Assembly (NCBI RefSeq): GCF_900109035.1
Contig: NZ_FNYD01000007.1
Location: 1-64,000 of the forward strand
DNA from: Cribrihabitans marinus
GTDB taxonomy: Bacteria; Pseudomonadota; Alphaproteobacteria; Rhodobacterales; Rhodobacteraceae
DNA length: 64,000 bases
Direction of reading: 5' to 3'
Shown here: positions 27,180 to 36,175 of the stretch, in pieces
How the letters are laid out: each line of letters starts with the position of its first letter
How positions within the stretch are numbered: position 1 is the first letter of the stretch
The notes under the pieces: generated by a model
The model's database searches: none
What the model saw: the letters and a program-made list of their open reading frames with translations, nothing else
Told to the model about the DNA's origin: nothing
Made by a program: the position numbers and the translations under genes

Positions 27180-28493
27180 ATGCACGAGCGCCGTATACCC
27201 GAATGGCTTCGCCACGCGCCCGCGCCGAGCGTTCGCGGGTTCGCCGTCCTTGCAGGAACCGAGGCGATTGCCAGAGGGATCCTGGTTTCGGTCTTTCCTC
27301 TGGTGATGTTCAACGCGCTGCACGACCCGCGCATCGTGTCCGAAGTCTACTTCGTCATCGGCGCGGTTTCCCTGGTGATCGGATTGCTTGTTCCCTATGC
27401 CGTGCGGTTCGTTCCCAGGTGGTGGGTCTACGTGTTCGGCGCCCTGCTGTTTATCAGCGGTGCGCTCGTGACGATCCTCGAGGCGCCCGCCGCGGCGGTC
27501 ATCGGGCTCGCGCTCACGACTTTCGCCGTCGTCACGACCTTCGTGTGCTTCAACGCCTATGTTCTCGATCATGTCGCCAAGATCGAACTTGGGCGTTTCG
27601 AAACGTCTCGGCTGTTCTACAGCGCGCTGGGATGGACGGTCGGGCCCGCGCTCGGCACGGTTCTCTATGCATGGTGGCGACCTGCGCCGTTCTTCATAGC
27701 TGCAAGCGCAGCGAGCGCTATGCTGTTGATCTTTCTTGTGATGCGCCTCGGAAACGGCAAGCTGATCAGCAAGAGTCCAAGGGCCCCCAACAGCTCCTTC
27801 GCATATTTCGGACGGTTCTTCGCACAACCTCGGTTGGTCGCGGGCTGGGTCTTTGCCGTGGTTCGATCATGCGGGTGGTGGGTCTACGTGGTCTATTTGC
27901 CGATCTACGCGGTCCAGAACGGTCTCGGGAGCCAACTTGGGGGCATCGCGCTATCAATATCCAATGCCGCCTTGTTCTGCACTCCGCTCATGCTTCGATA
28001 CATGACGCACCGGTCGGTGCGCACAGCGGTCAGAACCGGTTTTCTGATGTCGGGGCTGCTGTTCCTTCTGGCCGGCATTCAGAGTGGCTCGCCTGATCGG
28101 GCGGTCGTCCTTCTGATGGCCGGTTCGTTCTTTCTGATACTGCTTGACGTCTCCGCCGGCCTTCCGTTCCTGCTCGCCGTCAAGCCCTCGGAGCGGACAG
28201 AGATGTCCGCGATCTATTCGAGTTTCCGCGACGTCTCCGGGATATTGACACCCGGCGCCGCTTGGCTGGTGCTTCTCGTTGCGCCACTCTCAGGGATCTT
28301 CGCCGCGTGCGGTGCCGGCCTGCTGGGAGCGTGGGTTCTTGCACGAAAGCTTCATCCGCGACTGGGCCGAGCCCGTCTCGCAGTCGAGGGCAATTCGGAG
28401 CAACTCGCGGACGTCATCTCTTCGGCCGCCGGTCTGCCGAGCATGATGCAGGAGCAGACTGCGCCAGTCGGATCGCCGGGGAGCCCGCCATAG
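27180..28493 (+). CDS. MFS transporter, substrate unknown
   Basis: 437 residues with about 12 hydrophobic segments in two blocks separated by a basic loop (GNGKLISKSPRAPNSS, about residues 196-211), the layout of the major facilitator superfamily. No strong subfamily motif could be recognised. The C-terminal 45 residues are hydrophilic and unconserved-looking. Codon use is less GC-skewed than its neighbours, with more A/T third positions, so recent acquisition is possible. It is flanked by a 234 bp and a 262 bp gene-free stretch and looks monocistronic. Confidence 0.75.
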   Translation: MHERRIPEWLRHAPAPSVRGFAVLAGTEAIARGILVSVFPLVMFNALHDPRIVSEVYFVIGAVSLVIGLLVPYAVRFVPRWWVYVFGALLFISGALVTILEAPAAAVIGLALTTFAVVTTFVCFNAYVLDHVAKIELGRFETSRLFYSALGWTVGPALGTVLYAWWRPAPFFIAASAASAMLLIFLVMRLGNGKLISKSPRAPNSSFAYFGRFFAQPRLVAGWVFAVVRSCGWWVYVVYLPIYAVQNGLGSQLGGIALSISNAALFCTPLMLRYMTHRSVRTAVRTGFLMSGLLFLLAGIQSGSPDRAVVLLMAGSFFLILLDVSAGLPFLLAVKPSERTEMSAIYSSFRDVSGILTPGAAWLVLLVAPLSGIFAACGAGLLGAWVLARKLHPRLGRARLAVEGNSEQLADVISSAAGLPSMMQEQTAPVGSPGSPP

Positions 28494-28693
28494 AATGCGG
28501 CGGCTCAGACCGGTTGCCCGGACGAATGGCGGGGAATGCTGGCCCAGAACAGAATCCGGCGGCGCGAGCCGGGAATCACCGGTCTGTTTGGCCGCCTTCA
28601 CCGCGGCAGAGCGTTCGTGACAGGCCGCGGTGGTGACGCCGGCCTTTGAAGGCTAGTTGCGTCGCAAGCAAGTGGACGCGGACCCGCCGCAGA

Positions 28694-28722
28694 TTGACAT
28701 GAATTATTTTCCAAGCAATATT
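28694..28722 (+). promoter_or_regulatory. sigma70-type promoter before XRE-cupin gene
   Basis: TTGACA at 28694-28699 and CAATAT at 28716-28721, 16 bp apart, in an A/T-rich pocket. A partial dyad (TTCCAAGC.., GGACAAATTTCC) overlaps and could be an autoregulatory operator. Confidence 0.5.
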
Positions 28723-28755
28723 CCCGTGATTGGACAAATTTCCCGAATATGACCG

Positions 28756-29310
28756 ATGCCCGATGTCCTGACCGAACGGCTCGCCGCCCAACTGCGTGAC
28801 CTGCGCTGCGCCCGTGGGCTTACGCTGGACGGGCTGGCGGCGCTGTCGGGGATCAGCCGCGCCACCCTGTCGCGCATCGAAACCGCCGAGGTCAGCCCGA
28901 CGGCCGAAGTGCTGAACCGGCTCGCTGCCGCGCATGGCGTGCCGCCCTCGCGCCTGCTGATGACGGTCGAGGAGAGCTTCACGCCCCGGATCCCGTTCGA
29001 CCGGCAGACCGAATGGACCGAGCCCAACACCGGCCGGACGATCCGCGCCGTCTCTCCGTCCGCCCCCGGCCTGCAGGCCGAGATCGAAGAAGGCCATCTG
29101 CCCCCCGACAGCCGGGCGCGGCAGGAGCCGCCGGCGCGGCCCGGCCGCGAATGTCACCTTGTCCTGCTGGACGGCGCGCTGACCGCCACGATCGACGGGG
29201 TGCCCCATGCGCTTTCGGGCGGCGACTGCCTGCGCTATCACCTCGCCGGTCCCGCCGGGTTCGAGACGGGGCCGTCCCGCGGCGCGCGTTACCTTCTGGT
29301 GACGCTCTAG
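28756..29310 (+). CDS. XRE-family regulator with C-terminal cupin domain
   Basis: 184 residues: an N-terminal HTH_3 domain (LAAQLRDLRCARGLTLDGLA, ALSGISRATLSRIE, SPTAEVLNRLAAAHGVPPS) and a C-terminal small-molecule-binding cupin with RECHLVLLDGALTATIDGVP and HALSGGDCLRYHLAGPAGFE. Regulators of this architecture (PuuR-like) usually control an adjacent transport or catabolic gene. The MFS gene just upstream is a possible target, but this is only context. Start at ATG 28756 follows a good promoter. Confidence 0.88.
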   Translation: MPDVLTERLAAQLRDLRCARGLTLDGLAALSGISRATLSRIETAEVSPTAEVLNRLAAAHGVPPSRLLMTVEESFTPRIPFDRQTEWTEPNTGRTIRAVSPSAPGLQAEIEEGHLPPDSRARQEPPARPGRECHLVLLDGALTATIDGVPHALSGGDCLRYHLAGPAGFETGPSRGARYLLVTL

Positions 29311-29398
29311 CGGCGCGGTTGCCGCAAGGGCGCAAAGGCTGCTAAACTCTTGCCAATGATTTCCCGGGGACGGGACGGCCCCAGATCACGGATTTTCC

Positions 29399-30274
29399 AT
29401 GGCGACCGCTTGCGTTCTGATCGCGGACATCACCGGCAGCACCCGGCTCTATGAACAGGTCACCCAGCGCGAGGCGCTGACCCAGATCGGCCTGGTGCTG
29501 GCGCGGATGCGCGACCTGATCGAAGCCAACGGCGGCAATTGCGTCAAGTCGCAGGGCGACGACACGCTGAGCTATTTCGCCCACCCCCTGCCCGCCATGC
29601 AGACCGCCCGCGAGATGGTCGAGGAGGCCTGGCCCCACGGCATGTCGATCCATGCCGGCCTGTTCCACGGCGAGGTGCTGAGCATGGACAAGGACATCTA
29701 CGGAAATGCCGTGAACACCGCCGCGCGCCTTGCCGCGCTGTCGAAACCCGGCGAGGTGCTGATCGGTGACGATGCCTATGACCGGTTGCCGCCCGAACAT
29801 CGCCCGCTCTTCGTGTCGCTGGGTGGCATCCGGCTGAAAGGCAAGAAGGAACCGACCCATGTCTATTCCTACATGGCCGGACAGGTCGCCACCCAGACCG
29901 TGGTGTTCGGCGCCGGCCAGGGCCAGCGGGGCCGCCGCACCGAAAGCGCCGAATTCCAGTGCAACGGCAAGGGCTGGAGCATCTCGGAAGGCGACAGCCT
30001 GACCATCGGTCGCGCCGAGGAGTGCGACATCTGCCTCGCCCATCCCTGGATTTCGCGGCAGCACGGCCGGCTGGACCTGCGCGGCGCACAGCTGGAATAC
30101 ACCGACCACAGTTCCTCGGGCTCGTCGGTCATCACCGCCGAGGGGCAGGAATTCGACGTTCACCGCCGCGCGACGCTCCTGAACGGCGAGGGGCTGCTGC
30201 TGCTGGGCACCCATGACCGGAGCATCGCCGACTCGGCCCTGACCTATGCCACCAACGACCTGATCCCGGACTGA
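29399..30274 (+). CDS. class III adenylate cyclase fused to an FHA domain
   Basis: 291 residues. Residues 1-155 form a class III nucleotide cyclase: first metal Asp10 in LIADITGST, Lys50 and Asp54 in CVKSQGDDTLSYF (lysine favouring ATP), Asp99 in DKDIYGN and the Asn106/Arg110 transition-state pair in YGNAVNTAARL. All key residues are present, so it should be active as a homodimer. Residues about 185-275 form a forkhead-associated domain: LTIGRAEECDI, HPWISRQHGRL, SSSGSSV, binding phosphothreonine peptides. No membrane segment is seen. No Ser/Thr kinase is encoded nearby. It ends 8 bp from the convergent iron permease gene. Confidence 0.9.
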   Translation: MATACVLIADITGSTRLYEQVTQREALTQIGLVLARMRDLIEANGGNCVKSQGDDTLSYFAHPLPAMQTAREMVEEAWPHGMSIHAGLFHGEVLSMDKDIYGNAVNTAARLAALSKPGEVLIGDDAYDRLPPEHRPLFVSLGGIRLKGKKEPTHVYSYMAGQVATQTVVFGAGQGQRGRRTESAEFQCNGKGWSISEGDSLTIGRAEECDICLAHPWISRQHGRLDLRGAQLEYTDHSSSGSSVITAEGQEFDVHRRATLLNGEGLLLLGTHDRSIADSALTYATNDLIPD

Positions 30275-30282
30275 CTTGCCCC

Positions 30283-31950
30283 TTACCCGTGCCGGCGAAC
30301 CTGCCGGCAGATCAGGATCACCGGCAGCAAGCCCACCGCAAGGATCACCAGGGACGGCACCGCGGCCCCCTCCAGCCGCTCGTCGCTGGCCAGCCTGTAG
30401 GCCTGAACCGCCAGCGTGTCATAGTTGAAGGGCCGCATGATCAGCGTCGCCGGCAGTTCCTTCATCACGTCGACAAAGACGATGAGCAGCGCGGTCAGCA
30501 GCGAGGGCGTCAGGATCGGCAGGTGCACCCGCCGCAACGTCGCCAGCGGCGACTGTCCAAGCGACCGCGCGGCGGCATCCATGTTGGCGGGCACCATGCT
30601 CTGCCCGCCTTCATAGGCGCCCAGCGCGGCGGCCAGGAAGCGCACCATGTAGGCCCCGACCAGAAGCCAGATCGACCCGGTCAGCAGCAGCCCGGTCGAG
30701 ATGCCGAAGGTCGCCCGCATCCAGGCATCCAGCGCGTTGTCGAAGGCCGCGAAAGGCACCATCAGCCCGACCGCGATAACGCCGCCCGGCACCGCATAGC
30801 CCAGCCGGGCCAGGTAGGCGGCCGTGGCGCTGCCCCGGCCGGGCCGCAACCGCCTGTAATACCCCACGCAGATCGCCGCGCAGACGGTGACCACGGCCGC
30901 CGTGCCCGCCAGCACCAGCGAGTTGCGCAGGAACCCCAGATAGCGGCGCGAGAGCAGATCCTGTTCGGAATCGAGGCCCATCGACACCAGGATCACCACC
31001 GGCAGGACAAAGCCCAGCAGGACCGGCAGCGCGCAGAGCAGCCAGGCCGCAACCGCGCGCCAGCCGTGCAGCGGAACCGGCGGCAGACCGGCATGGCTCT
31101 TGCCGGTCTGGTCGTATTTCGCGCGCCCGCGCTGCATCCGCTCGGCCACCGCCAGCAGCAGGGCAAAGCCCAGCAGGCACAGCGCCAGCTGCGCCGCCGC
31201 GGCCCGGTCGGCCAAGGTGAACCAGCTTGTGTAGATGCCGGTGGCAAAGGTCTGCACTCCGAAATAGGCCACCGTGCCGAAATCGGCGATGGTCTCCATC
31301 ACCGCCAGCAGCACGCCGCCGGCGATGGCCGGCCGCGCCATCGGCAGCGACACCTTGCGGAACGCGGCCCACGGCCCCGAGCCCAGCGCCCGGGCAGCCA
31401 GGTAGGCGGTGGCGCTCTGCTGCAGGAAGGCCGCGCGGGCCAGCAGGTAGACATAAGGGTAGAGCACCAGGATCAGCATCATCGCCGCGCCGCCGGTCGA
31501 GCGGATCTCGGGGAACCAGTAGTCGCGCGGCCCCCAGCCGGTGATCGCGCGCAGGCTGGCCTGCACGATGCCGGGATGGTCCAGCACGAAGGTATAGGCA
31601 TAGGCCAGCACATAGGCCGGAAAGGCCAGCGGCAGGATCAGCGCGATCTCGAACAGGCGAACGCCCGGAAAGCGGGTCATCGTGACCAGCCAGGCCGCCC
31701 CGACGCCGAGGCAGAGCGTGCCTGCCGAGACCAGCGACACCAGCACCAGCGTGGTCGCGGCGTAGCGCGGCAGGACCGTGGCCGCCAGATGCTCGATCGT
31801 GTCGGTGCCGCCGGTCAGCGCCGCCAAGGCCACGGCCAGCATCGGCAACAGGCAGGCGGCGGCCGTCGCATAGGCTACCGCTCCCAGCAGGCTCGTGCTT
31901 CGGGCACCGCGGCGGCGCGGGCCGCTGTCGGTAATTTCTGCCTCGGTCAT
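30283..31950 (-). CDS. ferric iron ABC transporter permease (FbpB type)
   Basis: 555-residue double-length ABC permease, two fused BPD_transp_1 modules with about 12 hydrophobic segments. Each half has an EAA-type loop: ARALGSGPWAAFRKVSLPMA near residue 190 and AARSLGQSPLATLRRVHLPI near residue 490. This fused layout is typical of FbpB/AfuB/SfuB iron permeases. The ATPase gene is not adjacent and was not found in the window, so the complex must draw it from elsewhere. The same dyad operator as before the binding protein gene lies 45 bp upstream of ATG 31950. Confidence 0.92.
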   Translation of the reverse strand: MTEAEITDSGPRRRGARSTSLLGAVAYATAAACLLPMLAVALAALTGGTDTIEHLAATVLPRYAATTLVLVSLVSAGTLCLGVGAAWLVTMTRFPGVRLFEIALILPLAFPAYVLAYAYTFVLDHPGIVQASLRAITGWGPRDYWFPEIRSTGGAAMMLILVLYPYVYLLARAAFLQQSATAYLAARALGSGPWAAFRKVSLPMARPAIAGGVLLAVMETIADFGTVAYFGVQTFATGIYTSWFTLADRAAAAQLALCLLGFALLLAVAERMQRGRAKYDQTGKSHAGLPPVPLHGWRAVAAWLLCALPVLLGFVLPVVILVSMGLDSEQDLLSRRYLGFLRNSLVLAGTAAVVTVCAAICVGYYRRLRPGRGSATAAYLARLGYAVPGGVIAVGLMVPFAAFDNALDAWMRATFGISTGLLLTGSIWLLVGAYMVRFLAAALGAYEGGQSMVPANMDAAARSLGQSPLATLRRVHLPILTPSLLTALLIVFVDVMKELPATLIMRPFNYDTLAVQAYRLASDERLEGAAVPSLVILAVGLLPVILICRQVRRHG

Positions 31951-31994
31951 CGCTTCCCTGCGTCAGGCCAAGCGCCCCACGGGCGCACCCTTTG

Positions 31995-32009
31995 ATTGAC
32001 CATTTCAGT
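31995..32009. promoter_or_regulatory. candidate iron-responsive operator upstream of iron permease
   Basis: ATTGA-CCATT-TCAGT, matching the dyad before the iron-binding protein gene at 11 of 15 positions, with TTTCAGTC identical. It lies between the permease and hisD, both read leftward, so it is placed to control the permease. Confidence 0.5.
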
Positions 32010-32110
32010 CAGAGATTCCACCCGCATTCTTTGGTGCAGAACCTGACGGAGCGCATTCGCGTACAGTTGACAGTCGGATTTCCGGTTCATCTGGCCGGCA
32101 AAACTCCGCC

Positions 32111-33412
32111 TCAGCCATTGAGCCGGTCGAGCCGGGCGCGCACCGACAGGCCGTGCGCCTCCAGGCTTTCCGAGTTCGCCAGCCGTTCCGCGGCCGGCCC
32201 GATGGCGGCCAGCGCGGCCGGCGTCATCTGCGCCAGGGTCGTGCGCTTGAGGAAGTCCATCACGCTCAGCCCGGACGAGAACCGCGCCGACCGGGCCGTG
32301 GGCAGCACGTGGTTGGGACCGCCGACATAGTCGCCGACCGCTTCCGGCGTGTAAGGCCCCAGGAAGATCGCGCCGGCATGCACGGTCTTGCGGCTCAGGG
32401 CGTGCGGATCGGCCACGCAAAGCTCCAGATGCTCGGGCGCGATGCGGTTCGACAGATCGGCCGCCTCGCCCAGGTCGCGCACGTTGATGATCGCGCCGAA
32501 GTCGCGCCAGCTGGCCCCGGCGATCGCGCGCCGCTCCAGGGTCTCCAGCCGCCGGTCCACCGCCGCGGCCACGGCGCGGCCGAAGGCGGCGTCGTCGGTG
32601 ATCAGGATCGACTGGGCGCTTTCGTCATGCTCGGCCTGGCTCAACAGGTCGAGCGCGATCCAGTCGGGGTCGTTGTCGGCATCCGCGATCACCAGGATCT
32701 CGGACGGCCCGGCGATCATGTCGATGCCCACCTTGCCGAAGACGCGCCGCTTGGCCACCGCCACATAGGCATTGCCGGGGCCTGTGATCTTGTCGACCGG
32801 TGCAATCGTCTGGGTGCCATAGGCCAGCGCCGCGATCGCCTGCGCGCCGCCGATGCGATAGACCTCGTCCACGCCGGACAGCTTTGCGGCGAGCAGCACA
32901 AGCGGATTGACCTGGCCATCCGGCGTCGGCACCGCGACGGCCAGCCGCTCGACCCCGGCCACCTTGGCCGGCACTGCGTTCATCAGGAGCGATGACGGGT
33001 AGGAGGCCAGCCCGCCCGGCACGTAGAGCCCTGCTGCCGAGACCGGCGACCAGCGCCAGCCCAGCGTTGCGCCGTCCGGATCGGTCCATTCCGCGTCCTC
33101 GGGCATCTGGCGGACGTGGTAGGCCCGGATGCGCTCGGCGGCCAGTTCCAGTGCCGCCCGGTCCTCGGGCGCGACACGGGCCACGATCTCGTCGATCTCC
33201 GCGCCGGAAAAGGCCAGCTTGTCGGCGGTCAGGCGCATCCGGTCGAATTTCTCGGTCAATTCGACCACCGCCGCATCCCCCCGCGCGCGCACATCGGCGA
33301 TGATCCCGGCCACGACCGCGTCCACATCGGGGCTGTCCTCGCGCTTGGCGCCCAGCAGGGCGGCAAAGGCGGTTTCAAAGTCGGTCGCTCGGGTGTCGAG
33401 AAAGACGGGCAT
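32111..33412 (-). CDS. hisD: histidinol dehydrogenase HisD
   Basis: 433 residues; oxidises L-histidinol to L-histidine with two NAD+, the last step of histidine biosynthesis. Family blocks are clear: the VPGGLASYPSSLLMNAVPAK nucleotide region, GGAQAIAALAYGT, DKITGPGNAYVAVAKR, IDMIAGPSEILVIAD, SQAEHDESAQSIL with catalytic Glu/His, and HAGAIFLGPYTPEAVGDYVG. The length is standard. It ends the leftward murA operon. Interesting in context, since the window also encodes the whole degradation pathway. Confidence 0.96.
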   Translation of the reverse strand: MPVFLDTRATDFETAFAALLGAKREDSPDVDAVVAGIIADVRARGDAAVVELTEKFDRMRLTADKLAFSGAEIDEIVARVAPEDRAALELAAERIRAYHVRQMPEDAEWTDPDGATLGWRWSPVSAAGLYVPGGLASYPSSLLMNAVPAKVAGVERLAVAVPTPDGQVNPLVLLAAKLSGVDEVYRIGGAQAIAALAYGTQTIAPVDKITGPGNAYVAVAKRRVFGKVGIDMIAGPSEILVIADADNDPDWIALDLLSQAEHDESAQSILITDDAAFGRAVAAAVDRRLETLERRAIAGASWRDFGAIINVRDLGEAADLSNRIAPEHLELCVADPHALSRKTVHAGAIFLGPYTPEAVGDYVGGPNHVLPTARSARFSSGLSVMDFLKRTTLAQMTPAALAAIGPAAERLANSESLEAHGLSVRARLDRLNG

Positions 33413-33470
33413 ATAAGGGCCTCCGGTGCTGCGCTGCGGACATACAGGCCCCGGGCCCGCGCCTCAAGGC

Positions 33471-33992
33471 TCAGCGGCGCGGGTGCAGCGATTTACGCAT
33501 CGGGTAGCCCGGCAATCCGAAGGCCAGTTCCGGCGCCCCGGCGTCGTGCCAGCCTTGCGACAGGTAGAAGGGCCGCGCGGTGCGCGTCGAGACCAGCCGC
33601 GCCTCGGCATGACCGGACTGGACCAGTTCCCGTTCGAGCCGGGCCAGAAGCTGTCTGCCGATGCCCCGCCGTGCCGATCCGGGCGCGACGTAAAGCACCG
33701 AAACTTCGCCTTCGGGGGCCACCGCACCCACGCCCGAGGTCCGGCCGTCCAGCACCGCAAGCCAGATCTCGTGGCCGCCGGTGAACCAGTCGCGCAACCG
33801 CTCGGGCGTCTTGTTCGCGGTCCAGCTGTCCTGCACCGCCGGATCGCCGCCGTGATCGGACGCGCACAGTTCGCGGATCGACGAGACCAGAACCCGGCTC
33901 ATGTCGAACACGTCGGACACGTCGGCCTGGCGGATTATCAGCCCTGCGGCGGGCGCCGAGAATGCCTGGGATATGCCGCGCTTGTTGCGCAT
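33471..33992 (-). CDS. GNAT family N-acetyltransferase
   Basis: 173 residues with the GNAT acetyl-CoA site VLYVAPGSARRGIGRQLLAR and the preceding strand GVGAVAPEGEVSVL; the C-terminus ARPFYLSQGWHDAG is the usual FYxxxGF-like end. The substrate is unknown. It is inserted between DUF2948 and hisD, genes that are often direct neighbours in this family of bacteria. The start ATG 33992 abuts the DUF2948 stop, so it is part of the same transcript. The first 15 residues look unstructured and the true start could be later. Confidence 0.82.
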   Translation of the reverse strand: MRNKRGISQAFSAPAAGLIIRQADVSDVFDMSRVLVSSIRELCASDHGGDPAVQDSWTANKTPERLRDWFTGGHEIWLAVLDGRTSGVGAVAPEGEVSVLYVAPGSARRGIGRQLLARLERELVQSGHAEARLVSTRTARPFYLSQGWHDAGAPELAFGLPGYPMRKSLHPRR

Positions 33993-34469
33993 CTAGGTCG
34001 AGTGATCGGGCACCCGACCCGATGGCGCGCGATAGGGGCGGGTCACGTCCCGCAAGGTGACATCGATGGCCTCGACCGCCAGCCGGATCGCACCGTCGCC
34101 CGCCAGCGTCAGCAGGATATGCCCGGCGCCATCCGCTTCCGGCTCGAAGCTCACCGACAAAAGCGACAGCACCAGGTCGGTATCGGAGCGGTCAAGGCCC
34201 TGGCTGGCCACCGCCAGAACGTTGCCCACGACCAGCAGCGTCTGCACCCGCTCGAAGGGCCGGCCACGGCGCTCGGCGGCGTCGCGGTCTTCCCAGCGGA
34301 ACCGGTTGAGCAGCAGGGCAAAGCGGCACTGCACCGGCTGCCAGCGCATCTCGGTGACCGGAAAGACCGCGTCCTGGGCCAGGGCCGAAATCACCTTCAG
34401 GTCCTCGGCATCCTCGGCGCCGAGGTTCAGCGGCGCCTCGCCGCCGTCTTCGAATGTCGCGTCAGCCAT
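33993..34469 (-). CDS. DUF2948 family protein
   Basis: 158 residues, hydrophilic, with the conserved opening [20 protein letters not shown] and [12 protein letters not shown], the DUF2948 signature in alphaproteobacteria. No function is known. The start is taken at ATG 34469, overlapping the murA end by 8 bp; the open frame upstream is a murA shadow. Constant linkage to murA and hisD suggests co-transcription rather than a shared pathway. Confidence 0.85.
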   Translation of the reverse strand: MADATFEDGGEAPLNLGAEDAEDLKVISALAQDAVFPVTEMRWQPVQCRFALLLNRFRWEDRDAAERRGRPFERVQTLLVVGNVLAVASQGLDRSDTDLVLSLLSVSFEPEADGAGHILLTLAGDGAIRLAVEAIDVTLRDVTRPYRAPSGRVPDHST

Positions 34470-35733
34470 CTTCTTTGATCCGTTCGATATTTGCCCCGAC
34501 GCCCTCGAACTTGCGCACCACCTGTTCATAGCCGCGATCCAGGTGATAGACCCGGTTGACCCGCGTTTCCCCCTCGGCCGCCAACCCGGCCAGGATCAGC
34601 GAGACACTGGCCCGCAGGTCGGTTGCCATCACCGGCGCGCCCTTCAGGCGATCCACTCCGGTCACCGTAGCGGTGCCGCCATGCACGTCGATCTGTGCCC
34701 CCATCCGCACCAGCTCCGGCGCATGCATGAAGCGGTTCTCGAAGATCGTCTCGTCCAGCACCGAAACACCCTCGGCGGTGCACATCAGCGCCATCATCTG
34801 CGCCTGCAGGTCGGTGGGAAAGCCCGGGAACACCTCGGTGCGCACGTTGACCGCGCGGATGCGGCCGTTCTTGCGCGCGACCTTGAGCCCGCCTGCGGTC
34901 TCCTCGACCGAGACGCCGGCCTCGTCGAGCTTCTCGGCGAAGGCCGACACCAGGTCGATGCGCCCGCCCAGGCATTCGACCTCGCCGCCGGCGATGGCCG
35001 GGGCGATCATGTAGGTGCCCAGCTCGATCCGATCGGTCACCACCTGGTGCGTGGCGCCGTGCAGACGGTCGACGCCCTGGATCTCGATGGTCGATGTGCC
35101 CTCGCCGGCGATCTGCGCGCCCATCTTGCGCAGGCAGGTCACCAGGTCAACGATCTCGGGCTCGCGGGCGGCGTTCTTGATTACCGTCGTGCCCTTGGCC
35201 AGCGTCGCGGCCATGACCATGTTCTCGGTCGCGCCCACCGAGGCGAACCGCATCTCGTGCACCGCGCCATTGAGGCCGCCCTTGGTCGTGGCGTGCAGAT
35301 AGCCGTCGCGCAGGTCGATCTCGGCGCCCAGCGCCTCGAGCGCCTCGATATGCAGGTCCATCGGCCGGGCCCCGATGGCGCAGCCGCCAGGCAGCGAGAC
35401 CACCGCCTCGCCCAGCCGGGCCAGAAGCGGGCCCAGCACCAGGTTCGAGGCGCGCATCTTGCGGACGATGTCGTAGTCGGCGCGGTGGCTGGTCAGGTCG
35501 TGGCTGGACATCGCCAGCACCTGCCCGTCCTGCAGGGCCGAAACCTCGGCGCCCAGCGATTGCAGCAGCGTCGTCATCGTCTTGATGTCGCTCAGCCGCG
35601 GCGCATTGGTCAGCGTCAGCGGGTCCTCGCTGAGCAGCGTCGCCGGCATCAGCGTCAGGCACGCGTTCTTTGCCCCCGCGATCGGAATCTGCCCGTGGAG
35701 CGGGCCGTTGCCCGTCACAAGTATCGTGTCCAT
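34462..35733 (-). CDS. murA: UDP-N-acetylglucosamine 1-carboxyvinyltransferase MurA
   Basis: 423 residues; transfers enolpyruvate from PEP to UDP-GlcNAc, the first committed step of peptidoglycan synthesis in the cytoplasm. The N-terminal [20 protein letters not shown] (Lys-Asn pair), the catalytic-loop cysteine in [15 protein letters not shown] and the C-terminal [17 protein letters not shown] are all present. Because the loop carries cysteine, the enzyme should be of the fosfomycin-sensitive type. It follows a small basic protein gene by four bases. Confidence 0.97.
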   Translation of the reverse strand: MDTILVTGNGPLHGQIPIAGAKNACLTLMPATLLSEDPLTLTNAPRLSDIKTMTTLLQSLGAEVSALQDGQVLAMSSHDLTSHRADYDIVRKMRASNLVLGPLLARLGEAVVSLPGGCAIGARPMDLHIEALEALGAEIDLRDGYLHATTKGGLNGAVHEMRFASVGATENMVMAATLAKGTTVIKNAAREPEIVDLVTCLRKMGAQIAGEGTSTIEIQGVDRLHGATHQVVTDRIELGTYMIAPAIAGGEVECLGGRIDLVSAFAEKLDEAGVSVEETAGGLKVARKNGRIRAVNVRTEVFPGFPTDLQAQMMALMCTAEGVSVLDETIFENRFMHAPELVRMGAQIDVHGGTATVTGVDRLKGAPVMATDLRASVSLILAGLAAEGETRVNRVYHLDRGYEQVVRKFEGVGANIERIKEDG

Positions 35734-35737
35734 CTGC

Positions 35738-35893
35738 TCAGCCCTCGTTCTTGTCTGTCTTGGTCCCGGATCCGGCCCGCGCCCGCGTCTGCGCCTTGCG
35801 CCGCGCCAGGTTCGCCTTGAGCGCGGCCTTCAGCCGCTCCTCACGCTCGCTGCCTGTCCGGTTGCCTTTTTCGGGTGGTTTCCGCTCTGCCAT
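35738..35893 (-). CDS. small basic hypothetical protein upstream of murA
   Basis: 51 residues, 35% Lys/Arg: [20 protein letters not shown] then [20 protein letters not shown]. The helical LKxxLKxNLxRRKxQ stretch recurs in short conserved proteins encoded upstream of murA in Rhodobacteraceae, as far as I recall. It starts at ATG 35893 and ends four bases before murA, so it is the first gene of the operon. Function unknown. Confidence 0.72.
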   Translation of the reverse strand: MAERKPPEKGNRTGSEREERLKAALKANLARRKAQTRARAGSGTKTDKNEG

Positions 35894-35977
35894 GACCATT
35901 CTCTACAGGAGCCGTAAAAAAGCGTCCAGATAGCCCTTGCACGGGGCCGGGTTTGAGTCTAATCAGCCGCCCACAAT

Positions 35978-36052
<75 letters not shown>

Positions 36053-36175
36053 GTTTTCCACGAGAATCTACCGCTTTAACACCGCAGCGCGCTGCGCGAC
36101 CCTTTTGCAATGGCTGCCCGATGGACAGCCCGTGACGATCCGCATAGCCTGACGCCAGAATTCAGGAGTCGAGCC

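Noticed and set aside
28494-28755. A possible small gene between the MFS and XRE-cupin genes.
   Set aside because: No open frame with a start and ribosome site of reasonable length; the only signal seen is the promoter at its right end.
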